From positions 1 to 64,000 of the forward strand of contig JAIUNM010000013.1 in assembly GCA_020162035.1 (NCBI GenBank): a stretch of 64,000 nt of DNA, written 5' to 3'. Each line of letters opens with the position of its first letter. Position 1 is the stretch's first letter. A program made the translations under genes and the position numbers. The notes beneath the pieces were generated by a model. It was not told where the DNA came from and made no database searches. It saw only the letters and a program-made list of their open reading frames with translations. The DNA comes from Bacteroidota bacterium (GTDB lineage: Bacteria; Bacteroidota; Bacteroidia; B-17B0; Aurantibacillaceae). Of the stretch, positions 9,371 through 19,045 are shown piece by piece.

Positions 9371-10096
9371 TTAAGAATTTTTTAATGTTTTTTCTAAATA
9401 TTTTTGGCTAGGCATTAAACTGTTTTGAATTCTTCTTGCATATCTAATACTACTAATAATTTCTTCGTTTTTTTCTTCAATAATATGCTTTTGCTTTTCA
9501 ATTTCTTTTAGCCTCAACTCAGCCTCTTGTTCGGCTTTTTTACGTAAAATAATTTCTTTACTAAATAATCTGTTCCATAAAATTAAACAAATTGCTAATA
9601 ATAATAAGCCGGTATCTAACATTATGTTAGCACCAGGCCAATGCATTTTTTTAAATAAATATCCTAATATTAAAGCTCCTGCGCTAATTAAATCGCCAAA
9701 AGATAATAAATACGAATGCCATCGTTTACTTGCGTATTGATTCCATTTTTCTATTTTATTTTTAGTAAAAACTGGTAAAATACTAAAGGTTACAAATGCA
9801 AACGATAAAATAAATAAAATTGATGTGCCGGGTAAGTGTAAAAATTTAAAAAGATAAGTTATGCCTAAAAATATTATTGCAATTGTAATTGCAATTTTTA
9901 CAAATTTTTTTCTGTTAACTAATGGTTTATTTAAGTGTAAAAAAGAAATCCCTAAAAATAATGCTATTAAAGATGAACTACCAATTAACCAAGTTAAAAA
10001 TTTGCCTTCATAATTGTAAGCTATTGCAGTAAATAAAATAGATGTAATTATTATTACACCTAAAATAATAAATATTTTACCTAAAATTTTAAGCAT
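9371..10096 (-). CDS. Multi-pass membrane protein with C-terminal signalling helix
   Basis: A 241-residue protein with about six hydrophobic segments in residues 1-175. It contains two related motifs, 'YLFKFLHLPGTS' (about 101) and 'YLFKKMHWPGAN' (about 146), similar to those in GldL and other Bacteroidota membrane proteins. After the last membrane segment comes a charged coiled coil (about 178-215) ending in 'KNEEIISSIRYARRIQNSLMPS'. This last segment resembles the linker that precedes SpoIIE/PP2C phosphatase domains in Bacteroidota regulators, but here the protein stops about 12 residues later. It may be a truncated regulator or a stand-alone membrane sensor. The gene faces the preceding rightward gene. 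Confidence 0.7.
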   Translation of the reverse strand: MLKILGKIFIILGVIIITSILFTAIAYNYEGKFLTWLIGSSSLIALFLGISFLHLNKPLVNRKKFVKIAITIAIIFLGITYLFKFLHLPGTSILFILSFAFVTFSILPVFTKNKIEKWNQYASKRWHSYLLSFGDLISAGALILGYLFKKMHWPGANIMLDTGLLLLAICLILWNRLFSKEIILRKKAEQEAELRLKEIEKQKHIIEEKNEEIISSIRYARRIQNSLMPSQKYLEKTLKNS

Positions 10097-10112
10097 AAAT
10101 AAAAATACAAAA

Positions 10113-10139
10113 AAAGCAGTTCAAAAACTGAACTGCTTT
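10113..10139 (-). terminator. Terminator after ftsZ
   Basis: A perfect 11-bp stem (AAAGCAGTTCA / TGAACTGCTTT) with a 5-nt loop, followed on the minus strand by a T-rich run. It lies 23 bp downstream of the ftsZ stop and closes the division/cell-wall operon. Confidence 0.9.
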
Positions 10140-10161
10140 AAAATAAATTTTCAGCCAAAGT

Positions 10162-11778
10162 TTAATCTACATTATCGTGTAAAAATGAGTTATTTGGTTT
10201 AATTTCAATTTTTTTATCTTCGCCTTCGGTTAAAGTAAAACGAGATACTTGCGACTCTGTACTATGTGTTTTGTTTTCAAGCGCAATGTTTTTTCTTTCA
10301 AAAGCTGTTTGTTTTTCTAAAGCAGCCAAACCATCGGGGCTTTTCATTTTTAAAGTAATTTCTTTTAATTTACGAATACGCTCTTGTGCAATTTTAATTT
10401 GCTCTTCGCGCGATGCTGCTTCATTTTTTTCAGCAATTGGTGTATCGTTTATTTCAATTATACTTTCTTCTTTTACTTCATTAAATGTAAATTCTTCTAA
10501 TGTTGAATTTATTTCGATGTTTGTATTAATTGGTGTGTTATCTATCTGTTTAACTGTCATTTCAATATTGTTTTCAACGTTAATTTCAACAGATTCGATA
10601 TTAATAGTGTTTGTAGTTTCTGCAACAGGAGGCGTTAGTTCTGTTTTAGCTTCAGGTTTAACTTCAACTTCTTGTTTAATATAAACATGCGGCTCAGTTT
10701 TACTTATCTCGTCAATTATATTTGTTTGAACAACTTCATTTATTGGTTGTTCAATTTTTTCTTCTAAACTAACAATTTTTCTTTCTTTAGGGGCGGCAAC
10801 TTCAAAACCTGTAGTTTGTTTAGCTTTAAATCCGGTAGCAATAATTGTTACACTAACATTATCACCTAAAGAAGGGTCAGTTCCATACCCAGTAATTAAT
10901 TCTGCTGTTCCTCCTGCTGATTCTTGAATAAAATCTGTAATTTCTCCAAATTCATCCATATCAATATCATCGCTTCCGCTCATTATGTTTAACAATACAT
11001 GGCGAGCACCGCTAATATCATTATCATTTAACAACGGTGAATTTAACGCTTGTTCAACAGCTCTAATTGCTCTTCTTTCTCCACTTGCTACAGCAGAGCC
11101 CATTATTGCAACACCGCTATCTTTCATTACCGTTTTTACATCATTAAAATCAACATTAATGTGCATATGTAAACTAATAATTTCGGCAATACTTTTTGCT
11201 GCGCCAGTTAAAACATTATCTGCATGTTCAAATGCTTCGCTCATTTTTAAATTGCCATAAATTTCGCGCAACTTATCGTTACCAATAACAAGAAGTGTAT
11301 CAACATATTTTTTTAATTCTTCTAAACCAGCTTCAGCTTGTGCGCGGCGTTTTTTTCCTTCAAACGTAAAAGGGATTGTAACTATGCCAACCGTTAGTAT
11401 CCCTAAAGATTGAGCAATACTAGCTATTACGGGGGCAGCTCCTGTTCCAGTACCTCCACCTAAGCCAGCTGTAATAAAAACCATTTGTGTGTTTTCCCCT
11501 AAAAACTCTTTAATTTCATCAATTGATTCTAATGCAGCTTCTTTACCAACATCAGGAATTGAGCCTGCGCCAAGTCCTTTAGTAGATTTAGCTCCTAATT
11601 GTATTTTGTGATTAACAGGGCTTTTTTCTAAAGCTTGTTTATCTGTGTTGCAAATTACAAAATCAACGCCTTTAATTCCTAAGCGAAACATGTGGTTTAC
11701 AGCGTTACTTCCGCCTCCACCTACTCCAATTACTTTAATAATTGAGCTTTCTTCTTGTGGTAATTCAAATTGCATCAT
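10162..11778 (-). CDS. ftsZ: Cell division protein FtsZ
   Basis: The tubulin-like GTPase that polymerises into the Z-ring at mid-cell. The 538-residue protein shows the nucleotide-binding start [15 protein letters not shown] (about 16-30), the tubulin signature GGGTGTG (about 107-113), and the T7-loop region around '[11 protein letters not shown]' (about 208-218). The GTPase core ends near residue 320. A long variable linker of about 200 residues, rich in Glu, Thr, Asn and Ile, follows, ending in FLHDNVD, the Bacteroidota-type C-terminal peptide that should bind FtsA. It is the last gene of the operon, 51 bp after ftsA, closed by a strong hairpin. The linker makes it longer than the roughly 380-residue E. 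coli protein. Confidence 0.98.
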   Translation of the reverse strand: MMQFELPQEESSIIKVIGVGGGGSNAVNHMFRLGIKGVDFVICNTDKQALEKSPVNHKIQLGAKSTKGLGAGSIPDVGKEAALESIDEIKEFLGENTQMVFITAGLGGGTGTGAAPVIASIAQSLGILTVGIVTIPFTFEGKKRRAQAEAGLEELKKYVDTLLVIGNDKLREIYGNLKMSEAFEHADNVLTGAAKSIAEIISLHMHINVDFNDVKTVMKDSGVAIMGSAVASGERRAIRAVEQALNSPLLNDNDISGARHVLLNIMSGSDDIDMDEFGEITDFIQESAGGTAELITGYGTDPSLGDNVSVTIIATGFKAKQTTGFEVAAPKERKIVSLEEKIEQPINEVVQTNIIDEISKTEPHVYIKQEVEVKPEAKTELTPPVAETTNTINIESVEINVENNIEMTVKQIDNTPINTNIEINSTLEEFTFNEVKEESIIEINDTPIAEKNEAASREEQIKIAQERIRKLKEITLKMKSPDGLAALEKQTAFERKNIALENKTHSTESQVSRFTLTEGEDKKIEIKPNNSFLHDNVD

Positions 11779-11829
11779 AATTGTATTTTTTAAGGGTTAT
11801 TTTTTTGGTTTGGTTATTTATTTTTAATT

Positions 11830-13188
11830 TTATTCGACATCATCTCTTATCCAGTCTTGTGTTTTTTCAAGTAAATTGGTTAAAAATGAACCTATTCTTT
11901 TTTGTGAATGACCCACAACTTTTTTCTCTTCTTTAGCATTTTCAACTTGTTGGTTTGCTTGTTTATTATCTATAGTTGCTTTATTAGAGTTTAATGTACG
12001 TTTTGCGTCTCTTTCGTATTTCTCTATCCCTTTCATCACTAAACCTACACCAGTTGCAAACAAGGGGTTTTTTAACTTATCGTCGTTTCCGGCTAAATGT
12101 TCGTTTGGAGTACCAATTCTACAATCCATACCTGTTGTAAGCATTGCTAATTGAGATAAATGTTTTAACATAGCTCCACCACCTGTTACAACAATGCCCG
12201 CTGACAATTTACGCTCAAAGCCACTGCTTTTAATTTCATATAACACAAACTCTAAAATTTCTTCCATACGAGCTTGTATGATTTGTGCTAAAAATTTAAC
12301 TGAAATTTCTTTTTGTGGCCGGCCTCTTAAGCCAGGGATAGAAATAATTTCATTTTCTTGGTTTTCATTAGCTAAAGCAGAACCAAATCTAACCTTTAAT
12401 TGTTCGGCTTGTGCTTTTATAATTCCACAACCTTCTTTAATGTCTTCTGTTATAATATTTCCTCCAAACGGAATAACTGCAGTATGACGAATGATGTTAT
12501 CGTAAAAAATTGCTACATCTGTTGTACCACCACCAATATCAACTAAAACAACACCTGCTTCTTTTTCTTCATCGCTTAAAACTGCATCTGCACTTGCTAA
12601 AGGTTCTAAATGTAAATCAACTGTTTCTAAGCCTGAACGATTTACGCATTTAAAAATGTTTTTAACAGCGCTAACTTGTCCTGTAATAATATGAAAATTC
12701 CCTTCTAATCTAATACCTGCATGGCCAATTGGATTACGTATTCCAATTTCATTATCAACAATATATTCTTGTGGTATAACATGTATAATTTCTTCGCCTG
12801 GACTCATTACCAAACGGTGCATGCTGTCAATTAAAGTATCAATATCTTTTTGAGACACTTCATCTTCTAAACTTTGGCGAGTTAACATGCCACGATGTTG
12901 CATACTTTTAATATGTTGCCCTGCAATGCCTACAACAACTTCTCCAATATCAACGTTTGCTGCATTTGCTGCTAAAGCAATTGCTGCTTTAATGCTTGCT
13001 ACAGTTTGTTCAATATTTACAACAACTCCACGGTTTACGCCTAACGATTCCGTTTTTCCAATACCTAAAATTTCTACTTTACCATGTTCGTTTTTTTGAC
13101 CAACTATGGCAGCAATTTTAGTAGTTCCAATATCTAAACCCACTACTAATTCTGATGATAAATTGTTTGGTTGCGTGTTGTTTTCCAT
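11830..13188 (-). CDS. ftsA: Cell division protein FtsA
   Basis: Actin-like ATPase that tethers FtsZ to the inner membrane. The 452-residue protein has the phosphate-1 loop VVGLDIGTTKIAAIVG (about 15-30), the SHS2 (1C) domain region near 85-170, phosphate-2 VLVDIGGGTTDVAIF (about 214-228), and the adenosine motif IVVTGGGAMLKHL (about 330). The tail ends in an amphipathic-looking segment (about 430-448: RIGSFLTNLLEKTQDWIRDDV), as expected for the membrane-targeting helix. It lies between ftsQ (2-bp gap) and ftsZ, the canonical order. Confidence 0.97.
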   Translation of the reverse strand: MENNTQPNNLSSELVVGLDIGTTKIAAIVGQKNEHGKVEILGIGKTESLGVNRGVVVNIEQTVASIKAAIALAANAANVDIGEVVVGIAGQHIKSMQHRGMLTRQSLEDEVSQKDIDTLIDSMHRLVMSPGEEIIHVIPQEYIVDNEIGIRNPIGHAGIRLEGNFHIITGQVSAVKNIFKCVNRSGLETVDLHLEPLASADAVLSDEEKEAGVVLVDIGGGTTDVAIFYDNIIRHTAVIPFGGNIITEDIKEGCGIIKAQAEQLKVRFGSALANENQENEIISIPGLRGRPQKEISVKFLAQIIQARMEEILEFVLYEIKSSGFERKLSAGIVVTGGGAMLKHLSQLAMLTTGMDCRIGTPNEHLAGNDDKLKNPLFATGVGLVMKGIEKYERDAKRTLNSNKATIDNKQANQQVENAKEEKKVVGHSQKRIGSFLTNLLEKTQDWIRDDVE

Positions 13189-13190
13189 AA

Positions 13191-14015
13191 CTAATTAATG
13201 CTTGTTTTTTTTGTTCCTACAATTATGTTTTTATATTTAATATTTATTACGGAATATTTATTCCAACTATTTGTTTTTGTTAAACCTTCTTTATAAAATA
13301 CTTTTAGTTTATTAAATTTTTCTTCGATGTTTGTGGCTTGACCAAAAATAATTTTATGGTCGCCCATTACGGGTATTAATTCAATTTCTTTATTTTTAGT
13401 AACATTAATTTGATGTATTAATGCCATTAAAGTTGAGTCTTGATTTATATACGTTGTTAAATCCCATAAATCATCTAACACACTAATTTGGTTGTAAGTT
13501 GGGTTATTTTTTATTTGTGTTACTGTAAAATCGCTTCGTCTTGCATATGGCTCATTTATTAGCCCATTAGCAACTAATACGCGAGCAGTATAATTTTCGC
13601 TTAAGGGCATTAATTTTGATTGTGAATCAATGTAGTAACTTTCGCCATCTTGGTTTATAATGCGAAGTATTGGCTTGCGTTGTTCAACATCAATTTTTAA
13701 TTCACCATTTAGATCTGCACTAATTTCGGCATTTGCAACAGAAGGATGATTGTTTAATGCTTTTTCGAGTAAAGGAATGTTAATGTTTTTATACTGATTA
13801 TTTAAGAGTAATTCATTTCTTGAATTAAAATAATCTTGAACATCTGTTTCGTTTAAAAAACTATTTTCGGTTGGGTTAGTAATGTTAATGTTAATTGAAT
13901 TAACGATTAGATTTTTTTCTTGTTTATTGATAAAAGATAAAGATAAAGCAATGCCACAAACTGCAAAACACCATGCAATTACAACAAATACTTTTTTATA
14001 ATTTATTTTTTTCAA
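13191..14015 (-). CDS. ftsQ: Cell division protein FtsQ/DivIB
   Basis: A 274-residue bitopic membrane protein of the divisome. A short basic cytoplasmic start (MKKINYKK) is followed by one membrane helix (about 9-29) and a periplasmic part. The POTRA-like segment (about 38-105) contains 'NETDVQDYF' and 'LEKALNNHPSVANAEISADLNGELKIDVEQRKPILRI'. The sequence is divergent, as in other Bacteroidota, but this motif and the position between murC and ftsA make the call firm. It overlaps the murC stop by 4 bp (ATGA type), which indicates translational coupling. Confidence 0.92.
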   Translation of the reverse strand: MKKINYKKVFVVIAWCFAVCGIALSLSFINKQEKNLIVNSININITNPTENSFLNETDVQDYFNSRNELLLNNQYKNINIPLLEKALNNHPSVANAEISADLNGELKIDVEQRKPILRIINQDGESYYIDSQSKLMPLSENYTARVLVANGLINEPYARRSDFTVTQIKNNPTYNQISVLDDLWDLTTYINQDSTLMALIHQINVTKNKEIELIPVMGDHKIIFGQATNIEEKFNKLKVFYKEGLTKTNSWNKYSVINIKYKNIIVGTKKTSIN

Positions 14016-15412
14016 ATTTTATTTTTTAATATTTTTTCAATGGGTTCAACTAATCCATCTATATCACCAGCACCCATAGTAACAAGTACTTCAATGTTAT
14101 TATTTTTCACATAATCCAGCACTTCTTCTTTTGTAACTAATTTTTTATTGTTGCAAGTTACTTTGTTTAATAACCAACTTGAGTTAACGCCTTCAATTGG
14201 CAATTCTCTTGCTGGGTAAATTTCTAAAAGTAAACACTCATCTAACAAACTTAAGCTTTCAGCAAATCCTTCAACAAAATCTCTAGTTCTTGTAAATAAA
14301 TGTGGCTGAAAAATACCAGTTACTTTTTTGTTTGGATAGATTTTTTTTACAGAGCCTATTGTTGCTTTTAACTCTTCTGGATGATGCGCATAATCATCTA
14401 TAAAAACAACAGAGTTACTTTTAACTCTATAATCAAACCTACGTTTAACGCCATTAAAAGAACGTAATGCATTTTTTATAACATCTGCACTTACACCAAG
14501 TAATTGAGCAACCGCAACAGCAGCAATAGAATTTTCAACATTATGTAACCCAGGTAAGCCAAGTGTTACATTGTTAATAGGTTCTATTGAACTTTTAATA
14601 TTATAAACGAAATTGGCGTCTTCAATTTTTATTGAATCCGCACAATATTCCGTATCTAAATTTAAGGAGTAGACTAAACGTTTCGAAGTGAGCTTCAAAT
14701 CGTTATCAACATTTTTTTTAACAACTAAAGTGCCATTAGCTGAAACACATTTGCTAAAAAGTAAATACCCATCTTTTACATGTTGTTCATCTCCGTATAT
14801 ATCTAAATGATCAGCGTCAACACTTGTAATTATTGCTATTTCGGGTTTTAATGTTAAAAACGATCTGTCATACTCATCTGCTTCAACAACAAAAAAAGAA
14901 TTAGTATTATTTATATCACCAAGTAAAATATTAGTGTTGTAATTATTTGAAATACCTCCCATAAAAGAAAAACAGTTAAAGGATGCGCATTTTAAAATAT
15001 GAGTTACTAATGTTGTTGTTGTTGTTTTGCCATGTGTGCCAGCAATTGCAATAGTTCTAAATTGACTGCTTATTTCGCCTAAAACTTGTGAGCGTTTTAA
15101 GATAGTATAATTTCTTTCTTGTAAAAAAATATACTCTTTATGTATTAAAGGAATTGCAGGTGTGTAAATCACTAAAACTTCGTCTTTAGTGTAATTTTTT
15201 AATAATAAATTTAGAGAAGCTACATCTTCGTTGAAATGGCAAATTATTCCTTCGTTTTCTAACTGTGTGGTTAATTTAGTTTTTGTTTTATCATAACCAA
15301 TTACTTCTTTTTTATAATGATTAAAAAAACGAGCTAAAGCACTCATGCCAATACCGCCAATGCCTATAAAGTAGTAAAGTTTATAGCTTAATATGCTTTT
15401 TGTTAATGTCAA
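14012..15412 (-). CDS. murC: UDP-N-acetylmuramate--L-alanine ligase
   Basis: Adds L-Ala to UDP-MurNAc, the first amino acid of the peptidoglycan stem peptide, using ATP in the cytosol. The 466-residue protein has the N-terminal Rossmann motif FIGIGGIGMSALARFF (about 15-30), the Mur ligase P-loop AGTHGKTTTT (about 120-129), the 'EADEYDRSF' region (about 176-184) and 'DDYAHHPEE' (about 319-327) of the C-terminal domain. It overlaps murG and ftsQ by 4 bp each. It follows murG, as is usual in Bacteroidota. Confidence 0.97.
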   Translation of the reverse strand: MTLTKSILSYKLYYFIGIGGIGMSALARFFNHYKKEVIGYDKTKTKLTTQLENEGIICHFNEDVASLNLLLKNYTKDEVLVIYTPAIPLIHKEYIFLQERNYTILKRSQVLGEISSQFRTIAIAGTHGKTTTTTLVTHILKCASFNCFSFMGGISNNYNTNILLGDINNTNSFFVVEADEYDRSFLTLKPEIAIITSVDADHLDIYGDEQHVKDGYLLFSKCVSANGTLVVKKNVDNDLKLTSKRLVYSLNLDTEYCADSIKIEDANFVYNIKSSIEPINNVTLGLPGLHNVENSIAAVAVAQLLGVSADVIKNALRSFNGVKRRFDYRVKSNSVVFIDDYAHHPEELKATIGSVKKIYPNKKVTGIFQPHLFTRTRDFVEGFAESLSLLDECLLLEIYPARELPIEGVNSSWLLNKVTCNNKKLVTKEEVLDYVKNNNIEVLVTMGAGDIDGLVEPIEKILKNKI

Positions 15413-16521
15413 TCTTTATTTTTTTTAATTAATTTTAATACTTCGGCAGCAATTGTTTTTGTTGCATTTGGATATGCCATTTTAACTACATTTAAACTTA
15501 ATTGATTTAACTTTTCGTTATCGTTTATTAAATCTAATGCAGTTTTTACTAAAGAATGGTTTGCGTCAAAATCTTTAACCAAAATTGCTGCTGAATTTTG
15601 TTGCAATGCTAATGCATTTTTAGTTTGATGGTCTTCTGCAACATTTGGCGAAGGAACCAAAATACAAGGTTTACCTATAACACAAATTTCGGAAATAGAA
15701 CTTGCTCCTGCCCTTGATATTACCAAATCGCAAGCTGCATATGCCAAATCCATTCGTGAAATAAAATCAAATGCTTTAATGCCGTTTTCTTTATAATTTT
15801 TTACACTTTCATTTGCAATTGAAATGTATCCTTTGCCTGTTTGCCAAATTAATTGATAATTAGCCTCAAAAATATTTTTAAGCCCTAAGTTTATTGCTTC
15901 ATTAATTGTACGCGCACCTAAACTACCCCCAATAACTAATATTGTTTTTTTTTCGGAATTTAAACCAAAAAACGCTAAAGCTTCATTTCTTTTTGAGTTT
16001 ATATTAAATAAATCTTGACGAATAGGATTTCCCGTAATTAATATTTTTTCTTTTGGAAAGTATTTATCCATATTTGGATATGCAACACAAATTTTATTAA
16101 CTTTTTTTCCAAGAATTTTATTAGTTAAACCTGCATACGAATTGCCTTCGTGTATTAAAGCAGGAATATTTTTTGCGGTTGCCGCTTTAATTATTGGTCC
16201 GCTTGCAAACCCACCAGTACCCACCACAACGTTAGGATTAAAATTTTTAATTATTTGTTTAGTTTGAAAATAACTTTTTATTAATAAAAAAGGTAATTTA
16301 AAATTTGACAATGTGAATTTTCGTTGTAAACCTGCTATTGAAACGCCAATAATTTTATAACCAGCTGCAGGAACTTTTTCCATTTCCATTTTACCAATTG
16401 CGCCAACAAATAAAATTTCGGCATTAGGTATTGTGTTTTTAATTTCGTTAGCAATTGCAACTGCTGGAAAAATATGACCTCCTGTTCCTCCTCCACTTAA
16501 CAAAACTTTTATTGGTTCCAT
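15409..16521 (-). CDS. murG: UDP-GlcNAc:lipid I N-acetylglucosaminyltransferase
   Basis: A peripheral membrane GT-B glycosyltransferase that converts lipid I to lipid II. The 370-residue protein opens with LLSGGGTGGHIFPAVAIA (about 7-24), the glycine-rich loop of MurG, has 'HEGNSYAGLTNK' (about 125-136), and the second-domain motif VIGGSLGARTIN (about 198-209) plus 'SRAGASSISEI' (about 269-279) that bind the UDP-sugar. It is separated from ftsW by 2 bp and overlaps murC by 4 bp. Confidence 0.97.
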   Translation of the reverse strand: MEPIKVLLSGGGTGGHIFPAVAIANEIKNTIPNAEILFVGAIGKMEMEKVPAAGYKIIGVSIAGLQRKFTLSNFKLPFLLIKSYFQTKQIIKNFNPNVVVGTGGFASGPIIKAATAKNIPALIHEGNSYAGLTNKILGKKVNKICVAYPNMDKYFPKEKILITGNPIRQDLFNINSKRNEALAFFGLNSEKKTILVIGGSLGARTINEAINLGLKNIFEANYQLIWQTGKGYISIANESVKNYKENGIKAFDFISRMDLAYAACDLVISRAGASSISEICVIGKPCILVPSPNVAEDHQTKNALALQQNSAAILVKDFDANHSLVKTALDLINDNEKLNQLSLNVVKMAYPNATKTIAAEVLKLIKKNKD

Positions 16522-16523
16522 TT

Positions 16524-17678
16524 TTAAACAGTTTCTAAATTTTCGATTGTTTCGTTAGTATTATTTTTGCTTACACTTAAAATAATTCCTAATGTTATCA
16601 TTGTAAAAATCATTGAGGTACCACCCATACTTATTAAAGGTAAAGGTTGCCCAGTTACTGGAAATAAATTAACTGCAACCGCCATATTAACAAGTGCTTG
16701 AAAAACTAAACTAAAAGTTAAACCTATTGCCATTAAACCACCAAAAGGTTTATCGTTTTCGCGTAAAATTCTAATACCTCTAAACAATAAAATCATGTAT
16801 AAAAAGAGTAAACCAAACCCAATAAATAACCCATACTCTTCTATAATAATTGCATAAATAAAATCTGATGATGCTTGAGGTAAAAATGCGCGTTGTGTAC
16901 TATTTCCTGGTCCTTTTCCAATTACACCACCAGTTGCAATTGCAATTTTAGCTTGTTCGCTTTGATAATTACTTTGTGTATCGCCACTTGAAAAATTTTC
17001 GATACGAGCTTTCCATGTAAATGCACGTTTAGATGGGAAAGTACTAGGAGAAAACCAAATCCATGAAATTAAAATTGTGCCTGCTAATAAACAAATACCA
17101 AGAATTTTTAGTAATATTTTATAATTTATTCCACCAAAAAACATAAGCATTAAGCAATTAAAAAATAAAATTGCAGCTGTTGAAAAATTTGCAGGTAATA
17201 TTAAAACACAAATTATGCTAATTGGAATCATTAAATGTTTAATTACTTCTTTTAATGTGTTTAATGATTTACCTTTAAGAGCAATAATTCTGGCAACATA
17301 AATAATTAACACCAGTTTTGCTAAATCTGATGATTGAAATGTTAGTTTTAAACCTGGTATTTCAATCCATCGTGATGCATCGCCAGCACTTACGCCTTTT
17401 GCTAAAGTGTAAATTAATAATGGAATACAAATTAAAAAGCCAATTTGAGATATTCTGCTAAACAGCGTGTACTTTAATTTGTGAACTAAATATGCAACTA
17501 AAAAACCTATACATACAAAAATGAATTGTTTAAGTAAATAAAATTCTGATTTACCTTGTTGAAATTTATGTGCAAGGGTAACAACTGCACTGTAAACAAC
17601 AAGTATAGAAAGCAGGGATAATAAAAACATTATTGCCCAAACTACTTTATCACCTTTTAAGTAATTAAAAACATTCAT
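16524..17678 (-). CDS. ftsW: Septal peptidoglycan glycosyltransferase FtsW (SEDS family)
   Basis: A polytopic inner-membrane protein of 384 residues with about ten hydrophobic segments. As a SEDS-family glycosyltransferase it polymerises lipid II at the septum together with FtsI, which lies in the same operon. Family features are visible: 'GDASRWIEIPGLKLTFQSSDLAKL' (about 94-117), 'YQSEQAKIAIATGGVIGKGPGNS' (about 237-260), 'DFIYAIIIEEYG' (about 271-282) and the C-terminal 'TGQPLPLISMGGTSM' (about 340-355). The position between murD and murG is canonical. Confidence 0.97.
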   Translation of the reverse strand: MNVFNYLKGDKVVWAIMFLLSLLSILVVYSAVVTLAHKFQQGKSEFYLLKQFIFVCIGFLVAYLVHKLKYTLFSRISQIGFLICIPLLIYTLAKGVSAGDASRWIEIPGLKLTFQSSDLAKLVLIIYVARIIALKGKSLNTLKEVIKHLMIPISIICVLILPANFSTAAILFFNCLMLMFFGGINYKILLKILGICLLAGTILISWIWFSPSTFPSKRAFTWKARIENFSSGDTQSNYQSEQAKIAIATGGVIGKGPGNSTQRAFLPQASSDFIYAIIIEEYGLFIGFGLLFLYMILLFRGIRILRENDKPFGGLMAIGLTFSLVFQALVNMAVAVNLFPVTGQPLPLISMGGTSMIFTMITLGIILSVSKNNTNETIENLETV

Positions 17679-17695
17679 AAAAAAGGAATTAAATT

Positions 17696-19045
17696 TTAAA
17701 TAGCTCTTACAGCCGCTTTAAATTGTAAGCCGCGGTCTTCGTAGTTTTTAAATAAATCAAAACTTGCACAAGCAGGAGATAATAAAACTACATCACCTTT
17801 TTTAGCAATTTTATATGATGCAGTAACGGCATCAATTGTATTGTCAGTTTCAATAATTAAATCTACATGGTTTTTAAATGCTTTAATTATTTTTTTATTG
17901 TCTTTACCTAAACAAATAATTGCTTTTACTTTAGCTTTAACTAAATCTATTAAATCGTCGTAATTGTTTCCTTTATCTTGTCCACCAGCAATCCAAACAG
18001 CAGGTTTATTCATGCTTTCAAGAGCATACCATGTTGAATTAACGTTTGTAGCTTTGCTATCGTTAATAAATTCTACACCATTAATAGAGGCCACAAATTC
18101 TAATCTGTGTTCAATATTTTGGAAATCTTGTAAACTTTCGCGAATTACTTCGTTTCTTACATTTACAATAGTGCTTGCCAAAGAGGCAGCCATGCTGTTG
18201 TAAACATTGTGTTTACCTTGCAGCGCTAGTTGTTCAATTGTCATAATTAAGGGTTGGTTTTGGTTTGGTTTATAATTAAGGGTTATTTGGTTGTTTAATA
18301 AAAAGGCTCCATCACCATCAATTGGTTGTTTGATGCTAAAAGGAATAGTGGTAGCCTCAATTTTATTATTGCTCATAAAGTTGGCTATTACTTCATCGTC
18401 TATGCAATAAATAAATTGGTTGGTTTTGCTTTGGTTTTGGGTTATTCTAAATTTTGATTTTACATAATTTTCAAATTTATAATCATATCTATCTAAATGA
18501 TCGGGGGTAATATTTAATAATATTGCAACATCTGCGGTAAAATTAAACATACCATCAAGTTGAAAGCTACTCAGCTCTAGCACATAGTAATCAAAATTTT
18601 CTTTAGCAACTTGATAGGCAAAACTTTTACCTACATTACCTCCTAAACCAACATTATAGCCTGCTTTTTTAAGTATGTGATAAGTTAATAATGTAGTTGT
18701 AGTTTTTCCATTTGACCCCGTTATACATATTTTTTTTGCTGATGTATATCTTGCTGCAAATTCAATTTCTGAAATAACTGGAATTTTATTTTCGATAATT
18801 GTTTTTACAATTTCTGTTTGTTCTGATATACCAGGGCTTTTAATAATTTCTTTTGCTTCTAAAATTTTTTGTGTTGTGTGTTGATTTTCTTCAAACAAAA
18901 TATTTTCATCTAGTAGTTGTTGTTTGTATTTGTTAGCAATATTTCCTTTATCGCTTACAAAAACGTCAAAACCCTTTTGTTTAGCTAGTATTGCACTACC
19001 TACACCGCTTTCGCCACTACCGAGTATAACTATTTTATTATTCAC
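17696..19045 (-). CDS. murD: UDP-N-acetylmuramoylalanine--D-glutamate ligase
   Basis: Adds D-Glu to UDP-MurNAc-L-Ala. The 449-residue protein begins IVILGSGESGVGSAILA (about 5-21), has the P-loop ITGSNGKTTTT (about 108-118), 'NITPDHLDRY' (about 178-187), 'FINDSKATN' (about 311-319) and the closing 'LLSPACASFDLFKNYEDRG' (about 420-438) typical of MurD. It starts with GTG at 19045, overlapping the mraY stop as TAGTG, so translation is probably coupled. Confidence 0.97.
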   Translation of the reverse strand: MNNKIVILGSGESGVGSAILAKQKGFDVFVSDKGNIANKYKQQLLDENILFEENQHTTQKILEAKEIIKSPGISEQTEIVKTIIENKIPVISEIEFAARYTSAKKICITGSNGKTTTTLLTYHILKKAGYNVGLGGNVGKSFAYQVAKENFDYYVLELSSFQLDGMFNFTADVAILLNITPDHLDRYDYKFENYVKSKFRITQNQSKTNQFIYCIDDEVIANFMSNNKIEATTIPFSIKQPIDGDGAFLLNNQITLNYKPNQNQPLIMTIEQLALQGKHNVYNSMAASLASTIVNVRNEVIRESLQDFQNIEHRLEFVASINGVEFINDSKATNVNSTWYALESMNKPAVWIAGGQDKGNNYDDLIDLVKAKVKAIICLGKDNKKIIKAFKNHVDLIIETDNTIDAVTASYKIAKKGDVVLLSPACASFDLFKNYEDRGLQFKAAVRAI

